From NCBI GenBank assembly GCA_023678885.1, contig CM042962.1:21466336-21530335 (forward strand): a stretch of 64,000 nt of DNA, in the 5' to 3' direction. The stretch comes from Pogostemon cablin (taxonomy: Eukaryota > Streptophyta > Magnoliopsida > Lamiales > Lamiaceae). Positions 45,090-57,058 of this stretch are shown piece by piece (within the stretch, counting starts at the first letter, position 1; every line of letters starts with the position of its first letter). Below the pieces are notes generated by a model that did not search any database, was not told the origin of the DNA, and saw only the letters and a list, made by a program, of their open reading frames with translations. The position numbers were made by a program, and so were the translations under genes.

Positions 45090-46528
45090 TGAACTTAGTT
45101 GCATTTTTAGTAAAATGTTTAAGAGTAAGAGACTCTATCGTCGAGTAAACGCGTGACCAAGTACAAAATTTATAATAATTTCGTCCCAAGGGAAAGTAAA
45201 CCGAGGCTTGTATCCGAATTTTCCATTGATTTATGCTTTGTAAGGGTGATAGTTTGAAAGTTTTGTTATTTAAAACTATTACTTACAATTCTACTCAATT
45301 AACTAGAATTAAGACTAACAAAGTAAATGATCAAACAACAAGCAAATGATGAATGGAATGATGTAGAATTCACTTGAGAAGAGAGCAAGACTAATCATAC
45401 TCATGGTTAAGACTTGAGCTAGATATGCAAAACTCTTGATGGTAATTTTCATTAACTTGTGGATTAAAAACAATTACAATTTTACCCCTAATCCCTATGG
45501 CCAAGGCAATTAGGTTCTCGACCCTTTTACAAGTCTAAATCTCCTAAGATTGATCTTAATCTCAATTCCCTTAAGGTATTATGATCATAAGTTGATTCTT
45601 TTCACTCAATTTCTTAAGTGTCCCTTTATGAATGTTCTAAGCCTAAGGAGGGTATGACTTACCTCCCCTTATACTAACATGCATGCACACTTCAATATAT
45701 GATTCAATTAAACATCCACTCACAATATTGGAATGGTCATCCTAATACTATGAATAGAGAATTTAATCACACAAAAATTGAAATGAAACATGATTGATAT
45801 ATCATAAAAGAAAATCTACAAATCAATTCAAATTACTACTCAAGTTCTACATATCTAACTCTTCACCTCAACCATTCATATGATTAGCCCTACTATAGGA
45901 CTAGCCACTAAACATGATGTTTAATTCAATACAATCCAAGCTTTGCTCCATTTGAGCCAAAATAAGAAGAAAATCAACAAATGAAAAGTAGATTGGCTTC
46001 CCTTGCATGGAGAAATCTTCCTCCTCTTCAATTTATCAACTCCTCCACTCCTTGATGATTCACTCTTCCATAAATGATGGATGGTTGGATTAGATGATGG
46101 ATTTATGGATTGAATGTGGAGATCAAATGGAAGTTGGATGGATTTAATGGATAGAGATGGATTATGGATCTAGTATGTGAGGAAATGTGGTGTGGAGTGT
46201 GTGTAACTGCTATGAATCTGATCTCCCCTCTTAAATTTCGCACAAGTCATCCTTTTATATCACTAATGGACCTTCTAGAAGCTTCCGGAACTTTCTCAAA
46301 ACTGCACAGGTTTTTGCACCTACACGGCCCGTGCAGCAGCGCACGGCCCGTGTAGGGCACACTTACTTCGGCGTGTTGTGCATGCTTCCGGACACGGCTC
46401 GAGCTGCAGTACACGACCTTGGTAATGGGCGTGCAGCAATTTCTGATGACATTATACGACTTCTTCTTACAGGGCCGTATTTTGCACACGGGGCGTGCAA
46501 CAACGCATGGCCCGAGCACCAACACACG
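45090..46528 (-). repeat. 3' LTR of element B (left copy), truncated
   Basis: It is collinear with 55274 to about 56714, and then homology stops abruptly and the C-terminal codons of the preceding ORF begin. The LTR start (about 340 bp of U3) and the adjoining polypurine tract are missing, most simply by deletion. On the minus strand TATAAAA lies at 46253-46259. Confidence 0.85.
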
Positions 46529-47690
46529 GTGGTGCATCTTGCTCATCTCCCTCCATGGGCACTGGCTCAGCTCTCAAGTTAGCTAGCTCGAGGTTCTCTT
46601 CAACTCTCAGCTGTCTTAGAACCTCTTCCACTTCATCCCTATTTTTTCTATAGAAAGATCACAAGACCCTTGAGTGATTAGCACTCACCATTGCCAAGTT
46701 GGCATACTTCCTTCGAGTGTAGACTGTAGTGAGCTCTGAAGTTGGCAAGGGAAATGGAGCTCCCTTTCCCAGCCTCAGACAATATTGATTCCCAACCGTG
46801 GTCAAGAACTCCATCCTCATCAACTGTTGATAGTTCAGCCCTTCACTCACCATTCGATTCTCCATACCTGCCAGATTAATTCCCAATCCTTGAGCTATCA
46901 TCATGATCATCCCTCCTAACATTAGACCTTGAGAAGATTGTCTCTTAGCAACTCTCTCCGCATGATGCACAAAGTATGCTGCAACGTTCAACGGTCGCTC
47001 ATTGTAGATGCAAAACATGATGTAAAGCTTCTTTTCTCCCACAACTCCACCTTCAAACCTCCCTAAGATGGTATTCGAGACATTCTTCTCTAAGTAACTC
47101 ATCATTGGGTTCCGGATTGCGATCCCTTTTGAAGCACTAGGGACGTATCCTGCTCTTTCTGTCCCATCGTTCACCAAGCTCTTCCACCATTCTTGTTGGT
47201 TGAAACCACCTCCTTCATAGAAACTCTGATGGTTCTGGCATGGTGGGAAACCAAAACACTCATTCAAAATAGCCAGGGGAACCTTTTCTCTCAACACATT
47301 ATCCAACTGGAATGTCACCCAAATAGGAAGCCCATTCCGATCCTTCTTCACTTGCAAAGTGCTCATGAATTCCGCAGTTAAGTGATAGTAGGTTGGTGGC
47401 CTCTTGTCAAAGAATGCTTCCATCTGTGTAAATCGGAATAGCTTCCTCAAATCCTCCTCAAGTCCCAATCCTCTCATCGTTTTCGTGTCTTGGAAATGAG
47501 TGGGCTTGATTTTTGGAGCTAATGTTTGCCAACAAAGCACGTATTTTCCTCAATAATCCTCAAATTCAACCCCAAAATAGTCCGGATGTACTCCGTCTTC
47601 CATTAACTGTGCATCCAAATTAGCCAACTTTGCAGGATCGGTAATAACAATGAAGTCCTCATGCCTTGGTCTAATTCTCCTCTCGGCCAT
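46467..47690 (-). pseudogene. Athila ORF-1-like gene after integrase, element B
   Basis: The start ATG at 47688-47690 gives a frame of about 407 codons (AERRIRPRHEDFIVITDPAK at the N-terminus). It is interrupted by TGA at 47550-47552, where Trp is expected, and by TGA at 46659-46661. The middle has LRKLFRFTQMEAFFDKRPPT, VTFQLDNVLREKVPLAILNE and a Met/Gly-rich helix. After the second stop the same frame continues with DEVEEVLRQLRVEENLELAN and an acidic end that reads into the LTR. Position and style fit the ATHILA ORF-1 family, of unknown function. I see no signal peptide and no membrane segment, so an envelope role is not supported. Confidence 0.6.
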
Positions 47691-49322
47691 CTACAAAATA
47701 ACAATTCTCAAGATATATTTAACTTTATCAATAAGAGTGTTAATGCACTAAGTTAATTTCCACCCTAGTCATTCAACTTAAGTGTGAAACATACTATGCA
47801 TCAACATCACTTATTCTCATCAATAAACTTCAACTTAATCATTATGCACTTCACCATCATTCATCTCAACTAACCATGAATACATGACTCAATTCTTAAG
47901 CCTCCTTACACACATGAATTCCAAATTATACCATCATCAAACATCATTCACATGTTATCTTCAAATTCTAACAAAATTCCCTCTTAGACATTTTCTCGAA
48001 CACTTGGCATGCACAAAATTTCAACATAATTTCAAACATACAATTCACATAGCCTTATGCCCAAATCCTCAACATCTAAGTCTAATAATTCACAAATAAG
48101 CACTGTACTCATGTAATTCTTCAATTAGCACAACACAAACACTCAAATTCATCATTGTCACACAATCCCCAAGTTACTTCTCATGAACCCTAATTCAATT
48201 CTCAATTAACAATTAACATTGACACATGTATGCTCATTACTCCCAAATTCGTTCAAAGCATATAATATCACAAAGCCCATGCATCAATGTATTCAATTCA
48301 TATCAAAATTCACAAGTTAGGGTTCAAAGAATTCATACCTCTTTAGAATTGGATGTGAAGACGTGTTCTTTGCATGCACACTTTAAGAAATTCACTCACA
48401 ATTACTCAAAACTAACCTTGGTGGATGATTCGTATGATTGGGGAATGAATTTGAGATGAAGGGATGCATACGGAAGAGAGGAAGTGTGTGGAATGAGTAC
48501 GGATCGGCCCTTTTAAAAAAATCTGGAATAAACCCTACAGGGCCCGTGTAACGTTACGCGGCCTCAAGTATGGCCGTGTAGCATTTTCTGATGTAAGTAC
48601 ACGACCACTTGTTACAGGGCCGTGTGCGGAGCACGGCTTCTCCTCATTTTTGCCCTGTTTTTCCATTTCTCATACACCCTAATTAAGCTCAAAACACTTC
48701 AAAACATCATTCACACCACAATTATGATTAAAAATGGATTTTCATGTACTTAAAACACACTAAACAATCTCAAGAGAAAAATTCAAAATTGACCATTTTG
48801 CAAGACAATATAATACACATGGTTCATCACACACTAAAGCATAAACAAGGTATAGGTCACACCATGCACTCTCCCTCCAAACTTAAATCGAAACAAGTTA
48901 CGAATTAAGTTTGCAAAAAGTGGTGAGACATACCCTTGTTGTTTCCATCAATGCTCTTCATGAACTTTCTTCCTGATGACTCTTGTGCATCCTTGATATT
49001 CGTATGATCAAGTATGACCACCACGCACCTCCCCCCAAACTTAAATTAACACAAGTGTTAAAATTTAAGTTTGTAAAGAGTGGTTTGGCATACATCATCA
49101 TTTCATCTTTAACATCATTTTCTTCCATCTTATGCATTTTTCTCACGAGCTTAACCACCTACATACCAAATCTACAAGAAAACTATCAAACAAAATAAAA
49201 AGAAAATAAAATCTACACTACTCAACAATCAAAGAAGTTTAAAAGGAGAGAATATCCACATACACTATCTCCTTTTGAGAAGCAGATAGGTAATGCTTCA
49301 CTCGATGACCATTTACCACAAA
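47691..49322. other. Region between integrase and last ORF of element B, with LTR-like block
   Basis: The stretch 47700-48430 is A/C-rich without coding. At 48520-48650 there is a relative of the LTR units (GTGTAGCATTTTCTGATG and CACTTGTTACAGGGCCGTGT). Two purine tracts on the minus strand, near 48865-48882 (TTAAGTTTGGAGGGAGAG) and 49026-49046 (TTAAGTTTGGGGGGAGG), resemble the primer tract of this lineage. It may hold the remains of an older LTR edge. Confidence 0.55.
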
Positions 49323-50556
49323 CTAATTATTCCGACCCTTGAGCTTCAATGTATGTCCATTCAACACTTCAATCACTTCATACGGTCCCATCCATTTAGA
49401 CTTAAGTTTTCCGGGAAACAACTTAAGCCTCAAATTAAATACAAGAACTTTGTATCCCAGAGCAAACGTCTCTTCCTTCACTTTAGCATCATGCAATCTC
49501 TTCATATTCTCCTTGTAGATGATTGAGTTATCAAATTCTCTTCCTCTAAACTCCTCAAACTCAACTAACTTCAACAACCTTGCTTGATCACTCTCCCTTT
49601 CATCCATATTGAGGCGTTTGATAGCCCACAATGCACGGTGTTCCAACTCCACGAGGAGATGACAAGCTTTACCATAGACCAATTGATACGGTGACACACC
49701 AAGAATGGTTTTAAAAGCCGTCCGATAAGCCTATAAGGTATCATCAAGCTTGTCCGTCCAATCCTTCCTCCCTCCATTGATGGTCTTCTCCAAAACTAAC
49801 TTGATTTGGCGGTTTGAGACCTCCGCCAAACCATTTGCTTAAGGGTGGTAAGGTGTAGCCACTCGATGCTTCACTCCATATCTCTTCAATAATCTCTCCA
49901 TCAACTTGTTTACAAAGTGTGATCCTCCATTACTCACTAAAGCCCGTGGAACTCCAAACCTAGCAAAAATATTCTTTTTAAAGAACCTTTGCACAATCAA
50001 AGCATCATTTGTCTTAGTGAGGATTGCCTCCACCCACTTTGACACATAATCCACGGCTAGCAAGATGTACACATATCCCTTAGACGAGGGAAATGGTCCC
50101 ATTAAATCAATGCCCCATACATTAAATATTTTCACATCAATCCTCAAGCTCATTGGCATCTCATCACTTACTTATTCCCCCTATTCTTTGGCATTTATCA
50201 CATTTAGCCACAAACTTCTTTGCATCCTTAAACAATGTTGGCCAATAAAAACCCTATTGTAGGATCTTAGCCCCCGTCTTTTGATGAGCGAAGTGACCTC
50301 CACACAAAGACGAATGACATAACTAAAGAATCCCCATAACTTCTTCCTCGGCCACACATCTCCTTATTATTCCATCATTGCAAATTTTGAACAAATATGG
50401 TTCATCCCACAAGTACTTCTTCACTTCAACTTGAAACCTCTTTCCCTTGTACTCATTAAGTAATGTGGGCTTGATTCTACACACAATGAAGTTAACATAA
50501 TCGGCATACCAAGGCGCCACATTCACAATGAGAGAACACACTTGCTCAACCTCCAA
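49323..50556 (-). pseudogene. Integrase of element B
   Basis: The core begins with VWGIDLMGPFPSSKGYVYIL and the first Asp in LLAVDYVSKWVEAI (about 50050-50090). The next catalytic position reads LVSNGGSHF (about 49920), with Asn instead of Asp. The Glu is in ANGLAEVSN (about 49815-49845), after a stop that replaces Gln. The C-terminal part has VFNLRLKLFPGKLKSKWMG and ends at 49323. Several frameshifts are present. The missing Asp alone would abolish strand transfer. Confidence 0.8.
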
Positions 50557-50599
50557 TAATAAAATTTCTCATCCAGGAAATCATCCCCAATTGGCTTCA

Positions 50600-51062
50600 T
50601 ATCCTCATTCTCACCTCCATTTTCCAACCTAGGTAAATGGTCCGCGATCACATTCTCCACGCCTTTCTTATCCTAAATGACCACATAAAATTCATGCAAA
50701 AGCAACACCCAACGGATTAAACGAGATTTAACATCTTTCTTACTCATTAGGTATTTTATAGCCGCATGATCCGTGTAGACAATCATTTGTGTTCCAACCG
50801 AATATAGTCGAAACTTCTCAAAAGAATACACTACGGCTTAAAATTCCTTCTCCGTTGTGGTGTAATTGACTTGGCACGAATTCAATGTCTTCGAGGCATA
50901 ATAGATTGCTCTAAACTTCTTCTCCTTTGTTTGGCCCAACACCACTCCGATGGATTGATCGCTAGCATTACAATGTAGTTCAAATTGTAAACTCCAATCC
51001 GGAGTAACGAGTATTGGCGATGAAGTGAGAGCATCCTTAAGCACTGAAATGATACACAACAT
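50600..51062 (-). pseudogene. RNase H of element B
   Basis: FRAIYYASKTLNSCQVNYTT and a frame with TDHAAIKYLMSKKDVKSRLI follow RT in the usual order. A TAA near 50838 and a TAG near 50675 interrupt the reading. Confidence 0.75.
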
Positions 51063-51892
51063 TCATCATCGAAGTATAATGGACAATCTTTTTCAAGCAA
51101 TTTACAAAGAAGTTTAGCAATTTTGGAAAAATCCTTAATGAAGCGTCTATAGAAGCCCGCATGACCTAAGAACGATCTCACCCCCTTCTCACTAGTAGGA
51201 GAGGAAAGACATTCTATGGCTCTCACTTTAGCTCTATCCACTTTTAACCCATTCTTTGAAATATGATGCCCTAATACTATCCCATCGGTCACCATAAAAT
51301 GACACTTTTCCTAATTTAACACAAGATTTGATTCTTCACATCTCTGCAACACAATAATGAGATTAGTCAAGCAAATATCATAAGAGGAACCATACACGGA
51401 AAAGTCATCCATAAATACCTCCATAATATTTTCAATTAAACCATCGAAGATAGCCATCATACAACACTGAAAAGTGGCAGGGGCTTTGCATAGACCAAAC
51501 GACATCATTCTAAATGCAAACGTACCATAGAGACATGTGAAAGTTGTCTTCTCTTGATCTTCCGGTGCAATCAATATTTGATTGTACCCGGAATAACCAT
51601 CAAGAAAATAATAGTACTCATGCCTCGCAAGACGATCCAACATTTGGTCTATGGATGACAATGAGAAATGATCTTTACGAGTATTTTCATTTAATTTACG
51701 ATAATCAACACACACTCTCCAACCCGTGATAGTTCTAGTGGCAATGGTTTCATTTGTATCAGATCTAACAATTGTCATACCATCATTTTTTGCCACTACA
51801 TATAAGGGACTTACATATTGACTATCACTAATTAAAAAGATTATTCCCGCATCAAGCCATTTTAACACCTCCTTTCTTACCACTTCTTGCAT
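50882..51892 (-). pseudogene. Reverse transcriptase of element B
   Basis: Palm motifs include RVCVDYRKLNENTRKDHFSL, KAPATFQCCMMAIFDGLIEN and the catalytic FMDDFSVYGSSYD (about 51375-51415). A TAG at about 51311, where VLNWEKCHF is expected, splits the frame. The second piece carries HHISKNGLKVDRAKVRAIEC and the thumb. Confidence 0.85.
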
Positions 51893-51922
51893 TATATGAT
51901 TTAATCTTCGTTGGTTTTGCTT

Positions 51923-53047
51923 TCAAGACTTCTCATCATCAATCAAATGAATCTTATGCATGCACATAGATGGACTAATACCTTTCAAGTCTTTTATGCT
52001 CCAACCAATAGAGGATTTATGCTCTCTTAAGACTCTTAACAACTTTTCTAATTCTAGATCATTAAGGAAAGAGGATACGATTACCGGATACGTTTTGTTT
52101 TCTTCCAAGTAAGCATACTTTAAGTGTTCCGGCAATGGTTTCAACTTTACCTTCTTCTTCTCTTGCACTTCCTCTTTTGGTTCTTCATCAAGTTTTTCCA
52201 CCTTTGCTTCCTCATTCGTGAGTGCCCTACAAGCATTTAAACCATGTAAATCATCAACCATTTCATCATTTTCCAAACAAAAAGAGGATTTAGATTTTAA
52301 AGATTCAATTGAGTAAGAATGGCTTATGATAATTTCCAACGGATCCTTGGAGTGAAGGTGGTACATATGCTCTTCAACAATGTTATCTACAACCTCCAAT
52401 CTTCCATATTCCTTCTTGTTCTTGGGATACTTCATAGCCTCTCTCAATGAAAATATCACCTCTTCTTCATTCACCCTCAAAGTAAGCTCCCCCTTCTCCA
52501 CATCAATCAATGCTTTTCCCGTGGCAAGGAATAGATGACCGAGTATTAATGGAATATTCGAATCTTCATCCATATCTAGTACCACAAAATCAATGAGAAA
52601 TACAAACTTGCCAACTTTGATCAAAACATCTTCCACAATTCCTTTTGGATATGTCAACGATCGATCGGCTAATTGAAGTGTAACCGATGTCGGTTTGACC
52701 TCACCAATACCCAACTTCTTGAAAATTGACAATGACATCAAATTAATGCTAGCTCCCAAATCATATAAGGCTTTGTAGTTCCCATGCTTTCCCATCTCAC
52801 ATGGGATAGTGAATCTCCCCGGATCTTTCAATTTAGGGAGAAGCTTCTTTTGCAAGATAGTACTACATTCCTCCATTAAGTTCATCGTTTCAAACTCCCC
52901 CAAGCTTATTTTCTTTGACAAAATATCCTTCAAGAACTTGGAGTAGTTGGGCATTTGTAATAAAGCCTCCGCAAAAGGAATATTCACTTGTATCTTCTTC
53001 AACATTTCAATAAACTTGGCAAATTTTTCTTCCAATCTTTTTTTCAA
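51923..53047 (-). pseudogene. Aspartic protease and RT lead-in of element B
   Basis: A long open frame of 374 codons. KNISLGEFETMNLMEECST-like helices (53047-52850) precede ALYDLGASINLMSLSIFKKL, which holds the D-L-G-A active-site loop. KVGKFVFLIDFVVLDMD and IPLILGHLFLATGKALIDV follow, with His in place of the usual Arg of LGRPF. The tail KPLPEHLKYAYLEENKTYPV leads into RT. It is the least damaged piece of the element. Confidence 0.85.
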
Positions 53048-53127
53048 GCATCTTTGTGGAAATGGAATTGCAATGGGTAACTTAGGAATTCCCCATTCAT
53101 CTCTTTCAAACTTCTCTTCTCTCTCTT

Positions 53128-54886
53128 TTAGTTTCGCTTCTCTACATCTTTTCCACTTTTCGGAGACTTCACCTTTTTTTCTTCAAGTATAGGGGTACTT
53201 TCATCTTTTTCAACAATTTCAGCTTCTTTCTCTTTTACTTCTTCATCCAAGCTTTCCATAGGCTCAACTTCACATTCTACCTCTTCTACTTCCGTTGGCA
53301 TAGAAGGCCCTTCGTATTTTGTTCCACTACGAAGTTCAATAGCCTTACATTGCTCTTTTAAATTAGTAATGATTGTAGATGAAAATTTCCCTTGACGATG
53401 AACGTCACCCCTGTCACTTGCCATTTGGCTCATTTGTGTCTCCAAGGCTTTGATTCTCTTATCATTCACTTCATCTCTTTGCCTCCTTTCCTCCTTGTAT
53501 TCCTTCATGAATTCAAACATTTTAGCCATTTGATCTTCCATCGTAGGCTTCCCTTCACCATTTGGAGCTTTCTCACCCGGATTGATTCCCGGTGGAAGAG
53601 TGAGGGCATTCACATGATTTTCATACGATAAATTTTTATACCTTCGAGGTTGATTGAAATTTCCTTGAAAGTTGCCTTGCCCCCATCCTCCTTGCCTTTG
53701 TGGATATCCCCCTCCATGATTACCAAAGTTACCATCATAATTTTCTTGAAAGTTCATTCCTTGCATGAAGGTAACTTCCTCAAGTGACATCTCCGGTGGA
53801 CACCATGTATCTTAAATTCCAAAATTAGAGGACATACCTTGTTGAGGCATAGATGTAGGCATTTGAAAACTTTGAGAAGATTGACCCATATTAGGCGAAG
53901 TCATGCCTTGTTGAGATTAAGAAACACTTGTTGATTCATCAAAGGCAATGACATACCTTGTGGAGGACTTGCAAGCACTTGTTGATTCACCACCGGTGTA
54001 GAATTTGGAGACACTTACATATTAGCATTCGTCCTCTTTAATATCTCTGTGATCATCTTATCGGTCATATCTTCCTTAGGCACTTCCACCTTTTTCACTT
54101 GTTGCAAACACACTTCTTTCATCTTAGCAATTCTTTCCCTTTCATACATCCCCGATGCACGATCCATAGGACATTGACCCGTATTCAAAGCTACTTCCTC
54201 ACATATAGCAATTGCTCTTTTCGGAGTTTGCCCCAAAATCGAACCTCCCGTCGAAGCATCAATAAGCATCCTCTCACTTCTATGTAAATCGGCATAGAAA
54301 AATCCTATTTGTTGCTCTTCGGGGAATCTGTGTTGTGGACACTTTCTTAGCATCTCTTTGAATCGGTCCCTTGCTTCACTAAATGGCTCAAGTGGCAATT
54401 GCTTGAATTGAAAGATTTGCCCTTTTAGATGGAACATTTTGAAGGCGGAAAGTACTTGCTCTAGAATCTTTATGCTAACTCTCTCCATGTGGTGTAGGAT
54501 CCCGGTGGTATAGTATGATATCAATCCTTAGCTCCATCTCTTAATGAAAATGAGAAAAACTTCATTTTAACAACATCCTCACTTACCCCATTTATCTTTA
54601 TCGTGTTGGCTAACTCCGTAAATTGGGCTAAGTGAGCATTTGGATCCTCCATAGCACCACCACCAAATTGATTTGCTTGCACCATGTTGATCAATCCCGT
54701 CTTTATCTCAAAATTATTCACATTCAATGGCGGGTCCATTCCATAATTCTCATATTGCGGTTGGAAATGATCACGGACATTCATTTCTGCTCCATTGTTT
54801 CCATTTTCATGAGGTTGATTATGCACTACCGGAGGATTATTCCTTACTTTTTGTTGTGCGATCAAGTTTTGAATAATAGCTTGCAT
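53128..54886 (-). pseudogene. Gag of element B
   Basis: The N-terminal part at 54886-54521 includes ANQFGGGAMEDPNAHLAQFT and VVKMKFFSFSLRDGAKD. The gag domain continues with LPLEPFSEARDRFKEMLRKC (54524-54015). A Gly/Asn/Gln-rich, knuckle-less stretch (53790-53640) and a coiled coil rich in Glu and Arg follow to 53128. Breaks lie near 54521 and in 53790-54015. Confidence 0.8.
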
Positions 54887-55255
54887 TGTTGGTTTTGCAA
54901 GTGCATTTGTTGAGCATAAGCTTGTGGAAAAAACTCCGGATTATTATAGCCTCTAACATTATCAACTCCATGAAAATTCCTTATATTGCCTTCTTCATCA
55001 ACCATTATCCCTTATTTCTTCCATACTCTCTTCTGTAGGCTCTAACACTCCTCGTCTTTGTCTTCTTAAGGTAACTTTCAATTTCAAGTTTAAAGGTTCA
55101 ATAGATTGAGACCTTGAACGAGTTCGCATGTACCTACAAGAATTTTCAAGTTAGCTCTCCAAGTAACCAAGACAAGTAAACAAGTACCAAATAAAAGAAC
55201 TATCCTTATCAAAACTAATCAACTTCAAACTTGTTACAACTAAAAGTTTAACATT
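54887..55255 (-). other. Leader of element B between primer site and gag
   Basis: About 370 bases on the minus strand between the primer-binding site and gag. A short N-terminal gag extension may be present near 54887-55000. Otherwise no feature is seen. Confidence 0.4.
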
Positions 55256-55273
55256 TTCCCGGCAACGGCGCCA
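55256..55273 (-). other. Primer-binding site of element B, tRNA-Asp type
   Basis: The plus strand reads TTCCCGGCAACGGCGCCA, the 3' end of tRNA-Asp with one difference near its far end. It abuts the TG of the right LTR. Confidence 0.9.
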
Positions 55274-56504
55274 TGAACTTAGTCATATTTTTAGTAAAAT
55301 ATTTAAGAGTAAGAGACTCTATCAACGAGTAAATACGTGATCAAGTACAAAATTTATAATAATGTCGTCCCAAGGGAAAGTAAACTGAGGCTTGTATCCG
55401 GATTTTCCATTAATTTATGCTTTGTAAGGATGATAGTTTGAAAGTTTTGTTATTTAAAACTATTACTTACCATTCTACTCAATTAACTAGAATTAAGACT
55501 AACAAAGTAAATGATCAAACAACAAGCAAATGATGAATGGAATGGATGTAGAATTCACTTGAGAAGAGAGCAAGACTAATCATACTCATGGTTAAGACTT
55601 GAGCTAGATATGCAAAACTCTTGATGGTAATTTTCATTAACTTGTGGATTAAAAGAAATCACAATTTTACCCCTAATCCCTATGGCCAAGACAATTAGGT
55701 TCTCGATCCTTTTACAAGTCTAAATCTCCTAAGATTGATCTTAATCTCAATTCCCTTAAGGTACTATGATAATAAGTTGGTTCTTTTCACTTAATTTCTT
55801 AAGTGTCCCACTATGAATGTTCTAAGCATAAGGAGGGTATGACTTATCTCCCCTTATACTAACATGCATGCATACTTCAATATATGATTCAATTAAACAT
55901 CCACTCACAATATTGGAATGACCATCCTAATACTATGAATAGAGAATTTAATTACACAAACATTGAAATGAAATATGATTGATATATCATACAAGAAAAT
56001 CCACAAATCAATTCAAATCACTACTCAAGTTCTACATATCTAACTCTTCACGTCAATCATTCATATGATTAGCCCTACTATAGGGTTAGCCACTAAACAT
56101 GATGTTTAATTCAATATAATTCAAGTTTTGCTCCATTTGAGCCAAAATAAGAAGAAAATCAACAAATTAAAAGTATATTGGTTTCCCTTACATGGAGAAA
56201 CCTTCCTCCACTTCAATTTATCAACTCCTCCACTCCTTGATGCTTCACTCTTCTCAAAATGATGGATGGATGGATTAGATGATGGTTTTATAGATTGAAT
56301 GTGGAGATCAAATGGAAATTGGATGTATCTAATAGATAAAGATGGATTATGGATCTAATGAGTGAGGAAATGTGGTGTAGAGTGTGTGTAACTGCTATGA
56401 ATCTGATCTCCCCTCTTAAATTTCGCACGAGTAATCCTTTTATATCACTAATGAACCTTCTAGAAGCTTCCGAAACTTTCTCAACACTGCACAGGTTTTT
56501 TCAC

Positions 56505-56540
56505 CTACACGGCCCGTGCAGCAGCGCACGGGCCGTGTAG
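56505..56540. repeat. Perfect 15-bp inverted repeat in LTR B
   Basis: CTACACGGCCCGTGC and GCACGGGCCGTGTAG are exact inverse copies around the loop AGCAGC. The left LTR has the same hairpin (46319-46354 region) with one mismatch. A cruciform or RNA hairpin is possible. Confidence 0.9.
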
Positions 56541-56610
56541 GGCACACTTACTTCAGCGTGTTGTGCGTGCTTCCGAACACGGCTCGAGCTGCAGTACACG
56601 GCCTTGGTAA

Positions 56611-56825
56611 TGGGCGTGCAGCGATTTCTGATGACATTACACGACTTCTTCTTACAGGGCCGTGTTCTGCACACGAGGCGTGCAGCAACGCACTGCCCGT
56701 GCACCAGCACACGACTTTCCTCCTAGGCGAGCAGCGATTTCTGATGACAATACACGGCCACTTGTTACAGGGCCGTGTTCTGCACACGACCACTTGTTAC
56801 AGGGTCGTGTTCCGCACACGGCTAG
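56611..56825. repeat. Tandem units in U3 of LTR B, spacing about 113 bp
   Basis: GCAGCGATTTCTGATGACA starts at 56618 and again at 56731. Each is followed by ACACGRC, a CTTGTTACAGGGCCGTGTTC block and CACACG. The last block recurs once more at about 56785. Confidence 0.85.
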
Positions 56826-57058
56826 TGCACAAGTCTGCCTTGTTCCTCTGTCTCCATTTCGCTACCCACTCCCTTTTTATCCATTTTTTGACTTATTTTA
56901 CACATATTTAAACTCATTTATACAATTCTATCAATTCATACCACATTTCTCAGAATAACAATAACTTCACCAAAAATCACACAAATACGGATAAAAGCAT
57001 CCGAAAATCCACAAATAAAGACACTAAAATCTAGGTGAAAATGACTACGATCACAAGC

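Larger units (their letters stand above)
45090..57053 (-). mobile_element. Athila-lineage Ty3/gypsy element B, inside LTR of element A
   Basis: The ends are TGAACTTAG and ACGATCA with a CAAGC target duplication. The right LTR is 55274-57053. The left LTR (45090 to about 46528) lacks the last roughly 340 bases. A tRNA-Asp primer site lies at 55256-55273. Gag, protease, RT, RNase H, integrase and a further long ORF follow on the minus strand. Stops, frameshifts and a changed integrase residue make it inactive. It is a different family from element A, though of the same lineage. Confidence 0.92.
55274..57053 (-). repeat. 5' LTR of element B (right copy), complete
   Basis: It is 1780 bp, from TGAACTTAGTCATATTTTTA to CTACGATCA. 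TATAAAA on the minus strand (56438-56444) is a probable promoter. U3 holds the 56505-56540 palindrome and the tandem units to about 56825. In the first roughly 172 bases I count about 14 differences from the left copy. Confidence 0.9.

Noticed and set aside
46467..47690. Envelope gene in the post-integrase position
   Set aside because: No signal peptide, transmembrane segment or cleavage site is visible, so it is described as ORF-1-like of unknown function.
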